Counted from the first letter of the stretch, positions 21,808 through 32,918 are shown. The stretch is DNA of 64,000 bases from Achatina immaculata (GCA_009760885.1 CM019718.1:24953133-25017132); one strand, 5' to 3'. Made by a program: numbers and translations. The notes: generated by a model not told the origin, from the letters alone.

Positions 21808-23044
21808 CCAGGTCCGACAATTAAGTAATGAGAATAATTCCACAAAAAAATAAAATAAACACCAGTTTCAAAGTAAGCCCCTTGTGCATTGATACAACGA
21901 GTGGCACGATCTAACAAACACTGGAACGACCTCTGCCGTTCTTCTATTGGTATAGCCCTTAAACTCGATGTCACGGCCCTTCTGATGTCGTCAGTATCGT
22001 CAAAGAAACGTCCTTTCAACTGTAACTTTAATTTTGGGAATAGACAAATCTGCTTGAGAACACACACTTGTTTTTGGGCCAAAATCTCCTGTAAAACTAC
22101 TGCCCGGTGAGCCGGTGCATTATCATGAAGAAGAAAAAAATTGCCAGGTGTTGAATCCTTTTCAATAGGCCTTTCAAAATAGTTAAATAAACTTTGGCAG
22201 TGACAGTTTGTCCCTCTGGAATACATTTTTTGTGAATAACTCCATTTCTGTCGCAGAAGCACATCGACATTGTCTTCACTTTCAACTTCTGAAGACGAAA
22301 TTTTTTACCTTTTGGTGATGATGACTACTTCTACTGAGCACTATGGCGTTTAGTTGTTGGATCATAGCGGAAAATCCATGTTTCATCCTCTGCAACAATC
22401 AAATTTAAGAAATGTTTATTTCTGTGACACATTTTGATGACGCCTTTTGCGTAATCAACACGCTGATGATTTTGGTCATCAGACAACGAGTGTCGTATAA
22501 ACCGGCAAGAAATTTTTTTCGTGTCCAAATCTTCCACTAAAATGTTACGAATGGTCTCTCGGTTAACATCAAATCCATCTGCCATCATCCTCACAGTCAA
22601 ACAACGATCTTCCTGTATCCGTTCTCTGACTTTTGCAATGAGTTCCTCATTACGAACAGAAATTGGGCGTCCATGTCTAATTGCATTTGTAATCGTTTCT
22701 ACACCACTTTTGAATCTTGAATACCACCTAAATATCTGTGCACGAGATAAACAATTATCCTCATAAACTTGTCGCATCAGTTCAACTGTGTCAATGGCAC
22801 TTTTTCCGATTTTTAAACAAAATTTAATGTTAGCTTTTTGCTCCATGCTGATTACGTGACAGTGCATCTCTGACTAGGTCAACAAAATGGTGACTTGTTT
22901 GTTGTCTGCTTATCAAGCAGCGATGAAAAGTTGCCAGATCATAGATGAAGGCTGCCTCTTTAGATTCCATGGTTTGCTTCACATATGACATTTTTTGTCT
23001 TGGCCATAATAAAATCAGTCTCATTACTTAATTGTCGGAACTTG
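21808..23044 (-). mobile_element. mariner-family transposon, inactivated, 1237 bp
   Basis: The ends form inverted repeats: left CCAGGTCCGACAATTAAG and right (reverse complement) CAAGTTCCGACAATTAAG, both continuing TAATGAGA. A TA dinucleotide flanks each side (21806-21807 and 23045-23046), as expected from the TA target-site duplication. Length and content fit a full-size mariner. The internal transposase reads on the minus strand and is broken (separate entry). It lies in intron 3 of the phosphatase gene, parallel to it. Confidence 0.93.
21850..22846 (-). pseudogene. mariner transposase pseudogene
   Basis: The N-terminal part is intact from Met at 22846. It holds a helix-turn-helix region (KANIKFCLKIGKSAIDTV, then SRAQIFRWYSRFKSG), the linker RHGRPISVRNEELI and a second HTH. 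The first catalytic Asp is present in AEDETWIFRYD. The reading then breaks near 22335 and resumes in other frames, with IPEGQTV and the second Asp in LLHDNAPAH. The stretch that should carry the third catalytic Asp before LFPKLKLQLKG is missing. No functional D,D,D triad can form, so the copy cannot encode active enzyme. Confidence 0.9.
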
Positions 23045-23374
23045 TATATACAGCTGGCTGATTTTTGCCTGTTTGTCTGTTTTTTTTTCTTTAATGCATT
23101 GACAGGTTTGTATGTAGTGCTCGTCCTTGGAGATAAAACGATATAACACCAGGTAATATGATACAACGCCAGGTAATATGATATAACACCAGATTATATG
23201 AACTAGCTTGCGGTCAAACGAAACTTTGGTCGGAGTTTAGATTTGGAAAAAAAACTGTTTGTGACCCAGGTTACGGAAACCTGTCAATCATAGACTGCAT
23301 TTATTGTTCCAATACCCGTAATCTTATCCTCTCGGCAGCCGATTACACATTTTGATTTTATTTTCCTCTACTGA
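23045..23374. other. Intron 3 sequence with short GATATAACACCAGGTAATAT repeats
   Basis: Two to three copies of a GATATAACACCAGGTAATAT-like unit lie at about 23138-23200. Nothing else assigned. Confidence 0.4.
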
Positions 23375-23765
23375 TTATCAAACCTCGTGATAAACTCTGT
23401 TTCCTTTTGTATTTCCTCTATAAGTTGTTCTGGTGTCCTTTTTCATACCATCTTGCCAGTCCATCCTGGGTTCCTTGTCTCTTTTGGTCTCTTTTTCCCC
23501 TCTAACTTTTCTGTTATCACTATGTGTTCTAGTTTGTCTTTTCCAGTGACAAGCCCTATAAATTTAGACTGACTTTCTTGACTGTTGTAATTATCTGTTT
23601 TCTCGAGTCGGTTTCTCTCAAAAGTTCTTCATTTGATTTTCTTGATGTCCGTGGTGCCCTTAACATTCTTCTGTGAAACCACATTTCCGTGGCTTCCATT
23701 AGTCGCTATATCTCTTTAGTAACTGTCCAGGTTGTCTGGACTATGTTCATTACTCATGTTTTTAT
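23375..23765 (-). mobile_element. RTE-type LINE ORF2 C-terminal fragment
   Basis: Minus-strand reading, across frame breaks, gives SHGNVVSQKNVKGT, SQSKFIGLVTGKDKLEHIV and EKLEGKKRPKETRNPGW. These align in order with the family at 49.2 and 39.8 kb (MEMWF..RR, RQARFVGHFLRR, TGKIEGRR). Confidence 0.55.
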
Positions 23766-24366
23766 AGTCAATGAGAAATGGGATAGGAATGATATGAATA
23801 GCTACGGAAAACAGGGTTTAAACAAACAAACAAAAAATCTCAACTATTTCTGTTAACCCTTTGAGAAACCGGCAAAATCCATATACATATAAAGGAATAA
23901 ATAAAAAGAAAGAATGAAATGAGAGGAGGCTGCCATGACTTTTGCGCACTCTTGGAATTGACCTTAAGAGGAAGCCTTCTCATTGAACTCCATCGCCATG
24001 AGGAGGAGATAATTCTCGTTTTCAGCGCCAGGAAAGGCTGATAAGGATAATCCAAGAAACAGACGGAATATGGCATCGTCAGCCACAGATGCGTCCTCCA
24101 AAAATATAAGACTCATCCACTGTTTCTTCACAAGATATACAGGTAGAGACACACTTAGACTACTGGTCTACAGTTTGGGGTAGTTGCTCCTTGTCCAACA
24201 CTAAAATACTTCACTCACCGAAAAAAACGAGCAGTACATATTCTCAGCACACATCCAGCACAGACTCTCTCTCCTCTCTTTCCCCTCCTTCTCTCCGTCT
24301 ACTCTCTCTCTTCTCCTCTCCCCATCTCCTCTTCTCTTCCTCTCCTCTCTCTCTCACATACATATA
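23766..24366. other. Intron 3 sequence; CT-rich stretch about 24265-24355
   Basis: No gene recognised; a pyrimidine-rich tract precedes the next transposon. Confidence 0.35.
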
Positions 24367-25714
24367 CAGGGTGTTTCTAAAGTCTCACTACACTTTCTAT
24401 GTAAAAATGAAGAAAAAGAAGGCATAAAAAATGTGCTGCACAGTCAGTCGTGAAGAAAAATGCAATGAATGGTTGCCATCTGCTGGAGTAATTTTTTGCA
24501 CTCAAAGCGGAATGGTGTTATCAAAGGAAGGAAGAATTTTTTTGGTTCAACAAGTGTTTCGAAATGGCGGTCGATACACATGGATGGTCGTTCAAAGATT
24601 TATAGCAAAATTTCCTGGTAAACAACCTTCTCATCGCACTACGGTTAGAAATTTGTTGAATAAGTTTCGTGATACGGGAACTGTGGAAGATGCTCCGCGA
24701 TCTGGTAGGCCTGCTGTGTCTGAAGAAAATATGTCTAGATAACCAAGACAGAATCCTGAAAAGTCCATGCAAGTCCTTAAGGAAAATGTCGCAAGAAGTG
24801 AACGTACCACTGAGCACAGTGCACGAAATTCTTAAACATCGGTTAAATTTTCATCCATAGAAGATTTCAATTGTGTCTGAGCTAAAAGAGTGTGACAATC
24901 AATCCAGAGTCAACTACTCCACTTGGTTTCAAGCATTTTTAGCTAAAAAAGACGAGTCAATTCTCGATTTAACATTCTTCTCTGGTGAGGCATGGTTTCA
25001 TCTATCTGGATACGTTAATACCCAAAATAATCGCATTTGGAGCAGTGTTAATCCTAATGCATTTCATGAAGCGCCTCTACACGATGCGAAAATAGGGGTA
25101 TGGTGTGCCGCCAGTAGAAAACGTTTAATTGGACCATTTTCTTCAACAACACTATACATGCGGATCGGTACCGTACTGACATTCTGGAACCGTTTTGTTA
25201 GAACAGCTGAATGAACGTGAAATTGAAGAAGCATGCTTCCAACAAGATGGTGCAACTGCACACACAGCTAGAACAACACACGGTTTTTTTTGGTAAGAAA
25301 TTTTCGCAAATCGCAAAATATCTCGTGTAATTTGGTCTGCTCGTTCTCCAGATCTAAATCCATTAGATTATTATCTATGGGGTTTCTTGAAAGGAAATGT
25401 TTACAAAAATAATGTACAAACAATGAGGACCTGAAAGAAGCAATCAGTATTACCATTCAAGAAATAACAACAGACACGTTGCACAAGGTATTTGACGATA
25501 TGAAGAGACGTGTACAGTCATGTCTTGAAGCTCGTGGTGGACATTTCCAACACCTGTTATAATGAATATTTCAATGCTACATTCCAGCTAACCCAAAACA
25601 GCGTTGTATCAGTGCAGTCACTATTGTTAACTAATTAAATGACTTTTTAAGCACATTTTGTGATGATGTCATTTACTTTATTTTTCTTTTTTTTTCGTAG
25701 AAAGTGTAGTGAGA
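24367..25714 (+). mobile_element. Second Tc1/mariner-superfamily transposon, inactivated
   Basis: The left end begins after TA (24365-24366) with CAGGGTGTTTCTAAAGTCTC, then ACTACACTTTCTA. The right end carries the inverted counterpart of the inner part (TAGAAAGTGTAGTGAGAC, 25697-25714). The outer bases are replaced by a (TA)n run. The internal transposase is broken. The family differs clearly from the mariner at 21.8 kb in both ends and protein. Confidence 0.88.
24512..25562 (+). pseudogene. Tc1/mariner-superfamily transposase pseudogene
   Basis: The N-terminus reads KEGRIFLVQQVFRNGGR with a helix-turn-helix and the linker APRSGRPAVSEENM, followed by a frame change near 24735. The middle carries FFSGEAWFHLSGYVNTQNN, where relatives have an acidic pair in FxDEAxFHL; the first catalytic Asp is Gly here. 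The second acidic site survives in QQDGATAHTAR and the third in SPDLNPLDYYLWGFLKG, but in shifted frames. Stops interrupt at 24858 and about 25214. The final codons (GGHFQHLL, stop about 25560) match the usual end. Confidence 0.88.
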
Positions 25715-26185
25715 CATATATATATATATATGAAACACGAGAAACAAAAAAAAATTCAGTGATCACGTCCCCTTCTCCCTGAATCCTGACAAAAACGACA
25801 AGTCTGTAGACATCTCACCCCGTTGCTAAAGCCAAAAATGGACGCGAGATGATCAAGAACGGAAATGTGTTCTGTGTCTGACTAAAAAAAAAGTGGAAAC
25901 GGAAAGGCAATGTGGACAACGAAATAAAATATTCAGCTGCGAATTCTAGTTCTGCGGCCAGACGGATGGGTATGTTATTTCTGTCGGTTCTTTCAAATTG
26001 AAGTGGATCGGTCTGGTGTTAATGTCATTACACCCCGCCTTGCCTCCGCCCCATATTTTCATTGTCTTACCCCCAGACAGACCTCTTGAGTTCCATCTTC
26101 GTCGTTTGTTATTTTCTGTGAATTTATTATTTCTCACCCCTCTACCAGCTGTTACTTTCTGTGCATTATTTTCTTTCTTCAGTTT
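25715..26185. other. Intron 3 sequence, nothing assigned
   Basis: A (TA)n run continues to about 25732; otherwise no feature recognised. Confidence 0.35.
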
Positions 26186-26444
26186 ATCCCCTCCATTGAA
26201 TTTGTTCTCTCTTCATTTCTTTCATGTTTCAACTGAACTCGTTTCATCTTCAGTGTTTTTCTTCAATGAACTCGTTCTGCTTCATTCTTTACCTCCAGTG
26301 AACTTGTTCTTTCCATTATTTTTATACCTTCAGTGAACTAGTTTTCTCCACATTTTTACTTCCTATGAACTAGTTTTCTGTCTTCATTCTTACCTCAAAA
26401 GAACTCGTTCTCTTTAAAATTTTTTTAACCTCAAATGAACCAGT

Positions 26445-26479
<35 letters not shown>

Positions 26480-26480
26480 G
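26186..26480. repeat. Degenerate TGAACTCGTTCT tandem repeat ending in (TTTC)n
   Basis: TGAACT(C/A)GTTCT/TTCT recurs about every 40-50 bp for six or so copies, then a (TTTC)n tract at 26449-26479. Confidence 0.6.
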
Positions 26481-27876
26481 TTATCTCCACTTTCTGTGTG
26501 ACGTCATATGACCTTCTTCATGAACTACTTTCGTATAGAATATGAAAGTAGAAGTTCTTCCATACTGTTCTCTTTCTTCCTTTCTCGAGTTCTGTTCTGA
26601 TCTACCTGAACCAGACAGCCTAGAGCGAAGGATTAGGCTCATAACGTCTTCGACGCCTTTTTAAAAAAAATATTTGCTCTCAAAGTAAACCGTTATAAGT
26701 CTTTTATGAAAGCGGAAGATGATGTTGTCACCTAAAGCGATATATGCACTCGTTTGACACAGACTAGATGTACTGCGCATGTCGGGCGAGCCGCTCGATG
26801 GCTAAAGATTTGCCCTAGGAAGTTTCAGAAAACCTATGAACTTGATGATAGTGGAAACAGAGCCTCTTAGTGTGTGCGTGTGTGTGTGTTGTTTTCCATG
26901 TATGTGTTGTCCTAGATAAGGAGACGTCAAGTGCTGCTGTGGAAGAAGTCAAGTGTTGGTGTGGGAGAAGTCAAGTGCTGGTGTGGAAGAAGTCAAGAAC
27001 ACGTCTGTCTAAAGAGAGACGGGGATTTGAGCTTTCTCAAGTTAACAAAGTAACTCGTGATGAAAGAGTGTTTTCGAGAGGTAGGATATGGCGATGCGAG
27101 AATCTCTCTAAGTAATGATAAATTACTCAGGAGAGTCTATCAAAGAACATGTCAATTAATTGTATGAAGGCTCTGGTAAGGGAAAACACCTAAAGCTGCC
27201 TAGCTAGTGCACGCAGAAAGATGGACGGCCCCCAAAAGTTTCAAGTGCAGAAATAAAGATGGTTACAAAACACAAGACAACAGACAGATAAGAAGTTACT
27301 AATGAGAAGAGCAACAGAGAAATGAGGCAAACATCAAGTCTACAGTATTTTTACCTTTTTTTTTCTTTCTCCCCTTAATATAAATCTAATGTTTACACAG
27401 CGATACCCAACAAGTTTGTTCCTTTTATTATATCCCAGGGTTCCACCTTACCCGTGTTTTGATAGTAAATTAAAATTTATAACGACATTTTATACACCAG
27501 CAAGTAAATAACTTTCGTAAATAATAACTCCTTTTTTTTAAATTCACATAGTAATAAATTTTGTTTGAGGTGCGACATTTTTGTTGAATGCATCTTCAAC
27601 AATGAAAACTGGGAGCTAACGACGCGGGGTAGACGGGCAGAGTAAAAACAAGTTAGCTTATACCAAGAGCTCAGAAGAACAGAACAACAAGCATGTAATA
27701 AACACAAGATTCAGCAGAACACGTTTAGGAAAAGGAAGATATTCGTCAATAAAATGATACTTTAAATGTAGTACAAACCTTTCGTTAAGTCGACACATTC
27801 TTTTGTTGTTGCTGAAAATGAGTATTGCTTTGCTGCTATAGTTCTTCACTGGGTTTTTAAAAAAAATGTTTGAAGC
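26481..27876. other. Intron 3 sequence, nothing assigned
   Basis: A short GTCAAGTGCTGGTGTGG(A)AGAA repeat (three copies, about 26925-26998) is the only structure seen. Confidence 0.35.
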
Positions 27877-27879
27877 ACA

Positions 27880-28145
27880 TTTCTTTCTTTCTTTCTTTCT
27901 TTCTTTTTTCTTTCTTTCTTTCTTTCTTTTTTCTTTCTTTCTTTCTTTATTTCTTTCTTTCTTTCTTTCTTTCGTTCTTTTTTTCTTTCTTTTTTTCTTT
28001 CTGTCTTTCTTTCTTTCTGTCTTTCTTTCTTTCTGTCTTTCTTTCTTTCTTTCTTCCTTTCTTTCCTTTTTTCTTTCTTTCTTCTTTTTTTCTTTCTTCC
28101 TTTCTTCTTTCTTTCATTTTTTCTTTCTTTCTTTCTTTCTCTCTC
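27880..28145. repeat. (TTTC)n long pyrimidine tract
   Basis: About 265 bp almost purely C/T on the plus strand, built of TTTC with TTTTTTC, CTGT and TTCC variants. It lies about 480 bp downstream of the exon 3 donor in transcript order. Confidence 0.95.
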
Positions 28146-28401
28146 CCTGAAACCACGAGCCGGTTTTCTTTACAGTCGATGCTGTGAAGACACCGACCCA
28201 CAGAATGGTGCGAGGACGGGTTATGGTGGCTAATTTGTTCAGTCCCTGAGTGAAGATAACAAGCAGTTGGTGTGCAGTTCCTCTGTAGCTAACTCCACCC
28301 CCACGGGGACTATGGTGATCCCAACCCAGTTAGTATGTTCCTGAAGGTATCAATGGAGAGGTGGGATGGAGCCATGGTTCGCCAACCCTGACGCTGGAAT
28401 G

Positions 28402-28576
28402 TAAGCTATGTGGGTAGCTGACTGCTAAACTATGTGGGTAGCTGACTGCTAAACTATGTGGGTAGCTGACTGCTAAACTATGTGGGTAGCTGACTGCTAA
28501 ACTATGTGGGTAGCTGACTGCTAAACTATGTGGGTAGCTGACTGCTAAACTATGTGGGTCGCTGACTGCTAAACTG
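28402..28576. repeat. 24-bp minisatellite, about 7 copies
   Basis: The unit AACTATGTGGGTAGCTGACT + GCTA is almost perfectly repeated. It lies within 60 bp of the exon 3 donor, in intron 3. Confidence 0.95.
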
Positions 28577-28625
28577 ACCACTGCCTTCGCCTTAAAACAA
28601 TCTTACAAAATAAGACAAGACTTAC

Positions 28626-28811
28626 CAATGTACTCTATAGCTTCCTCGAAATATTGCTTGAGGTTCTGCTGAGCGCTGTCCGAGGCCGGTATTCTCTTGT
28701 AGCGAATTCCCTGGGCGTCGTAATATAGAGGCACATGTGAGGTCACGTTGAGGACGTAGCTGATGTTCAAAGTTCTGAGCTGAGACAGGTCTCTGGCGTC
28801 TCGTTCGTTAC
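28626..28811 (-). CDS. DUSP10: DUSP10-like phosphatase, exon 3 (complete copy)
   Basis: The exon encodes residues 452 (split Gly) to 514 (split Asp), the first half of the phosphatase domain. It includes [33 protein letters not shown] and [20 protein letters not shown]. Asp496 in ASDS is the expected general acid of the cysteine-phosphatase mechanism. The acceptor is CTCTGTGCAG and the donor is ATTG/GTAAG; the length is 186 nt, phase 1 to phase 1. The left 15 nt (28626-28640) lie outside the tandem duplication and the rest lies inside it. A near-identical but truncated copy therefore sits upstream in the transcript at 30498-30668. This copy is taken as the functional one because only it has the matching donor. 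Confidence 0.95.
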
Positions 28812-30497
28812 CTGCACAGAGGGAGCAGACTTTGCTAAGGTTTGACACATGTTTAAGTTACTAAAAGAGAAAAAAAAATAATGCCGGTACCATCTTTGAA
28901 GGTAGGAAAGAATCCTAAGAAGAATCCAAACACTTACCTGAAAGAAAATGTTCCGTATATGTATATATCCAAATGGTTTGATGAAGTTAGATGACTACTG
29001 ACAGATAAAACATTCATGGTAATAAACGACGGGAAACAGAGGGAGATATCGCCCATGAGGAAGGTGGATGAAAGAGATAGAAGACACATTAAACATCCAA
29101 TTATATGAAGCAGATCGCCGGGCCCTCTCCTCAAGTTTATTTATCTGCTCAACACAGAAAGGTACATGAGAAAGAAGACAAGACATGCAGATATAAATAT
29201 ACACAAGGCCACTGAAGGAAAGCTGTGATGCAAACAGAGGTTATTAAACTGTTATGTGCAGCCTTACTGTTTATTATTATTCTACAGAACTTCTCCTATA
29301 TTTGACTAACTTCGTCTGAAAGGAGGCAGTATCTCCCATAACTTCGATGCATTTCCTTGTTTCTCTTTCTGCCATAGATACGCTTTCTTCCCAGAAATAC
29401 AGAGCTAGAAACCAAGCTTTTGTTTCTTTTGAAAACTTTATTTTTCTCTGCAACAAACTCTGCCGCTGAGAAAGTTAGTTGGCGCCCGAGTGGCGTAGAG
29501 GTTAGTGCGCCCGTCTACCACAAAAGTGTCTGTGGTTTTAAGTCGTGCGGAAGGCGCTCTAGTCACTCAGCTGTAGAACTAGGTATCCAGCTGCTTCTTG
29601 AGCTGAGAAAGGGAGAGCAGTCAGGCGTGCATTGACCACATCGTCCTTGTCTTTACGTTTACGTTAGAAGTGACGAATGTCTTAGATTTATGGTACGCGT
29701 ACTGGAGTCTACGGAGCAGAACTACCCATGGCCCCATGAGGCCACGGGCTGTCTTCTTTTTTCCAGCAATCGCCCTAGTGACGCTGACAAAACAAAAAAA
29801 TAGTGTCGGATGGGGAGCATATATCGGGTGCTTGCTTGAAGAAAGTGGATGGAAGAATTGAGCCTCTGTGCAGGCTCCACCATCATTAGATCACAATACA
29901 CTCTTCGCCGTCAGTTGTAAACATTAGTTTTTGATTGGGACCTACCACGAAAGACTGAAATAGGGACCATCCCGGGTTATATTCTCCTTTGCTTTCTACA
30001 AGCACGGTCGCTCGTGCTTTGAAGGTTAATAATGTGCTAACATTCATTATTCAGATCTTTAGTTCATCTAATCTCACTTTCTCTCTGGAGCTTCAACGAA
30101 AACGTCAGAGGAAACCTTGCCTTCAAAGCCAGCCTAAGAGATCTGGCAAGGTACAGCCACGGTAATGCTCCTGCTAACAGTGGAACACAGAGATCCAGCA
30201 TACACGTGTCTTCCTCTGAGTGTGTGTGTGTGTGTGTGTGGGTGGGTGGCGTGTTCCTTTACTTCTGTGTAAGTGGTCGTATAGTATAGAAAAGTTAACG
30301 GGTAAAGTCCTTCGGTTGTGATCATGCGTGTGGCAGCTACAGGAACACCCTCCATGCAAATCACCCAAAATCAGGTAACATAACAACAACACGTTGGTGA
30401 TAACATATGGATTTGTTTAACTGCCTTACGATGAAGGACTCACGACAAACAAGTTCTGAAGAAACATGATAACACTGACAATGATAGGCGACGATAG
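28641..30497. repeat. Tandem segmental duplication, copy A (1857 bp)
   Basis: Copy A runs from inside exon 3 through intron 2 sequence and is followed directly by copy B. The two differ by scattered substitutions and a few short indels (for example near 28912/30770 and in a GT tract near 30225/32084). ATAG occurs at the left edge (28637-28640), the centre (30494-30497) and the right edge (32354-32357), so the breakpoints share 4 bp of microhomology. A SINE-like head at about 29478 is carried within. Confidence 0.95.
29478..29645 (+). mobile_element. tRNA-derived SINE-like element, family 3 (in duplication copy A)
   Basis: GGCGCCCGAGTGGCGTAGAG + GTTAGTGCGCCC resembles a Pol III A box, with TGGTTTTAAGTCG about 35 bp on as a weak B box. 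The identical segment at 31340 is there because of the duplication and is not an independent insertion. Confidence 0.5.
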
Positions 30498-30668
30498 CTT
30501 CCTCGAAATATTGCTTGAGGTTCTGCTGAGCGCTGTCCGAGGCCGGTATTCTCTTGTAGCGAATTCCCTGGGCGTCGTAATATAGAGGCACATGTGAGGT
30601 CACGTTGAGGACGTAGCTGATGTTCAAAGTTCTGAGCTGAGACAGGTCTCTGGCGTCTCGTTCGTTAC
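30498..30668 (-). pseudogene. DUSP10: Truncated duplicate of DUSP10-like exon 3
   Basis: The 171 nt match exon 3 from its acceptor (CTCTGTGCAG) through the codons for YFEEAI. At the duplication junction the last bases of the exon and its GTAAG donor are replaced by unrelated sequence. Reading on without splicing adds about 47 foreign residues and stops at 30361-30363, before the catalytic Cys. A GTGAGT at 30443-30438 would end an extended exon of 225 nt (30668-30444), divisible by three and phase-compatible with exon 4. Whether the cell uses it cannot be seen here. The default reading is a skipped pseudoexon. Confidence 0.88.
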
Positions 30669-31339
30669 CTGCACAGAGGGAGCAGACTTTGCTAAGGTTT
30701 GACACATGTTTTAGTTACTAAAAGAGAAAAAAAAATAATGCCGGTACCATCTTTGAAGGTAGGAAACTGCATCCACTTAAGAAGAATCCAAACACTTACC
30801 TGAAAGAAAATGTTCCGTATATGTATATATCCAAATGGTTTGATGAAGTTAGATGACTACTGACAGATAAAACATTCATGGTAATAAACGACGGGAAACA
30901 GAGGGAGATATCGCCCATGAGGAAGGTGGATGAAAGAGATAGAAGACACATTAAACATCCAATTATATGAAGCAGATCGCCGGGCCCTCTCCTCAAGTTT
31001 ATTTATCTGCTCAACACAGAAAGGTACATGAGAAAGAAGACAAGACATGCAGATATAAATATACACAAGGCCACTGAAGGAAAGCTGTGATGCAAACAGA
31101 GGTTATTAAACTGTTATGTGCAGCCTTACTGTTCATTACTATTCTACAGAACTTCTCCTATATTTGACTAACTTCATCTGAAAGGAGACAGTATCTCCCA
31201 TAACTTCGATGCATTTCCTTGTTTCTCTTTCTGCCATAGATAAGCTTTCTTCCCAGAAATACAGAGCTAGAAACCAAGCTTTTGTTTCTTTTGAAAACTT
31301 TATTTTTCTCTGCAACAAACTCTGCCGCTGAGAAAGTTA

Positions 31340-31507
31340 GTTGGCGCCCGAGTGGCGTAGAGGTTAGTGCGCCCATCTACCACAAAAGTGTCTGTGGTTT
31401 TAAGTCGTGCGGAAGGCGCTCTAGTCACTCAACTGTAGAACTAGGTATCCAGCTGCTTCTTGAGCTGAGAAAGGGAGAGCGGTCAGGCGTGCACTGACCA
31501 CATCGTC
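31340..31507 (+). mobile_element. tRNA-derived SINE-like element, family 3 (in duplication copy B)
   Basis: Duplicate of the element at 29478-29645, with a few substitutions. Confidence 0.5.
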
Positions 31508-32473
31508 CTTGTCTTTACGTTTACGTTAGAAGTGACGACTGTCTTAGATTTATGGTACGCGTACTGGAGTCTACGGAGCAGAGCTACCCATGGCCCCATG
31601 AGGCCACGGGCTGTCTTCTTTTTTCCAGCAATCGCCCTAGTGACGCTGACAAAACAAAAAAATAGTGTCGGATGGGGAGCATATATCGGGTGCTTGCTTG
31701 AAGAAAGTGGATGGAAGAATTGAGCCTCTGTGCAGGCTCCACCATCATGAGATCACAATACACTCTTCGCCGTCAGTTGTAAACATTAGTTTTTGATTGG
31801 GACCTACCACGAAAGACTGAAATAGGGACCATCCCGGGTTACATTCTCCTTTGCTTTCTACAGGCACGGTCGCTCGTGCTTTGAAGGTTAATAATGTGCT
31901 AACATTCATTATTCAGATCTTTAGTTCATCTAATCTCACTTTCTCTTTGGAGCTTCAACGAAAACGTCAGAGGAAACCTTGCCTTCAAAGCCAGCCTAAG
32001 AGATCTGGCAAGGTACAGCCACGGTAATGCTCCTGCTAACAGTGGAACACAGAGATCCAGCATACACGTGTCTTCCTCTGAGTGTGTGTGTGTGTGGGTG
32101 GGTGGGTGGCGTGTTCCTTTACTTCTGTGTAAGTGGTCGTATAGTATAGAAAAGTTAACGGGTAAAGTCCTTCTGTTGTGACCATGCGTGTGGCAGCTAC
32201 AGGAACACCGTCCATGCAAATCACCCAAAATCAGGTAACATAACAACAACACGTTGGTGATAACATATGGATTTGTTTAACTGCAGTACGATGAAGGACT
32301 CACGACAAACAAGTTCTGAAGAAACATGATAACACTGACAATGATAGGCGACGATAGTTCTCTCGGGCATGCTCTGCTTGCATCCCATAGACAAATACAG
32401 CAATCATCACAGCAACACACTCCAGTCAGCCATCTTCAGACTTCCACCATAGCTGTTCTTTCTCCAAGTTTGT

Positions 32474-32918
32474 TACTCAATGACTACTTTCAATCCCTTG
32501 TCATTCAATGACTACTTTCAATCCCTTGTCATTCAATGACTACTTTCAATCCCTTGTCATTCAATGACTACTTTCAACCCCTTGTCATTCAATGACTACT
32601 TTCAACCCCTTGTCATTCAATGACTACTTTCAACCCCTTGTCATTCAATGACTACTTTCAACCCCTTGCCAGTCAATGACTACTTTCAACCCCTTGTCAT
32701 TCAATGAATACTTTCAACCCCTTGTCAGTCAATGACTACTTTCAACCCCTTGTCAGTTAATGACTACTTTCAACCCCTTGTCAGTTAATGACTACTTTCA
32801 ACCCCTTGTCATTCAATGACTACTTTCAACTCCTTGCCAGTCAATGACTACTTTCAACCCCTTGTCACTCAGTGACTACTTTCAACCCCTTGTCACTCAG
32901 TGACTACTTTCAACCCCT
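32474..32918. repeat. 28-bp minisatellite, about 16 copies
   Basis: The unit is TCATTCAATGACTACTTTCA + ACCCCTTG. Variants (CAATCCC at the left edge; CAGTCAA, CAGTTAA, CACTCAG to the right) are spatially clustered, as expected from local turnover. Confidence 0.95.

Larger units (their letters stand above)
30498..32357. repeat. Tandem segmental duplication, copy B (1860 bp)
   Basis: Copy B starts with a truncated exon 3 and ends at 32357, where unique sequence (TTCTCTCGGGCATGC) begins. In transcript order it precedes copy A. Its close similarity to copy A implies a recent event, or two alleles placed in tandem by the assembler. Confidence 0.95.

Noticed and set aside
30361..30705. Separate small phosphatase gene
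   Set aside because: It is the truncated duplicate of exon 3 read through into unrelated sequence; it lacks the catalytic loop.
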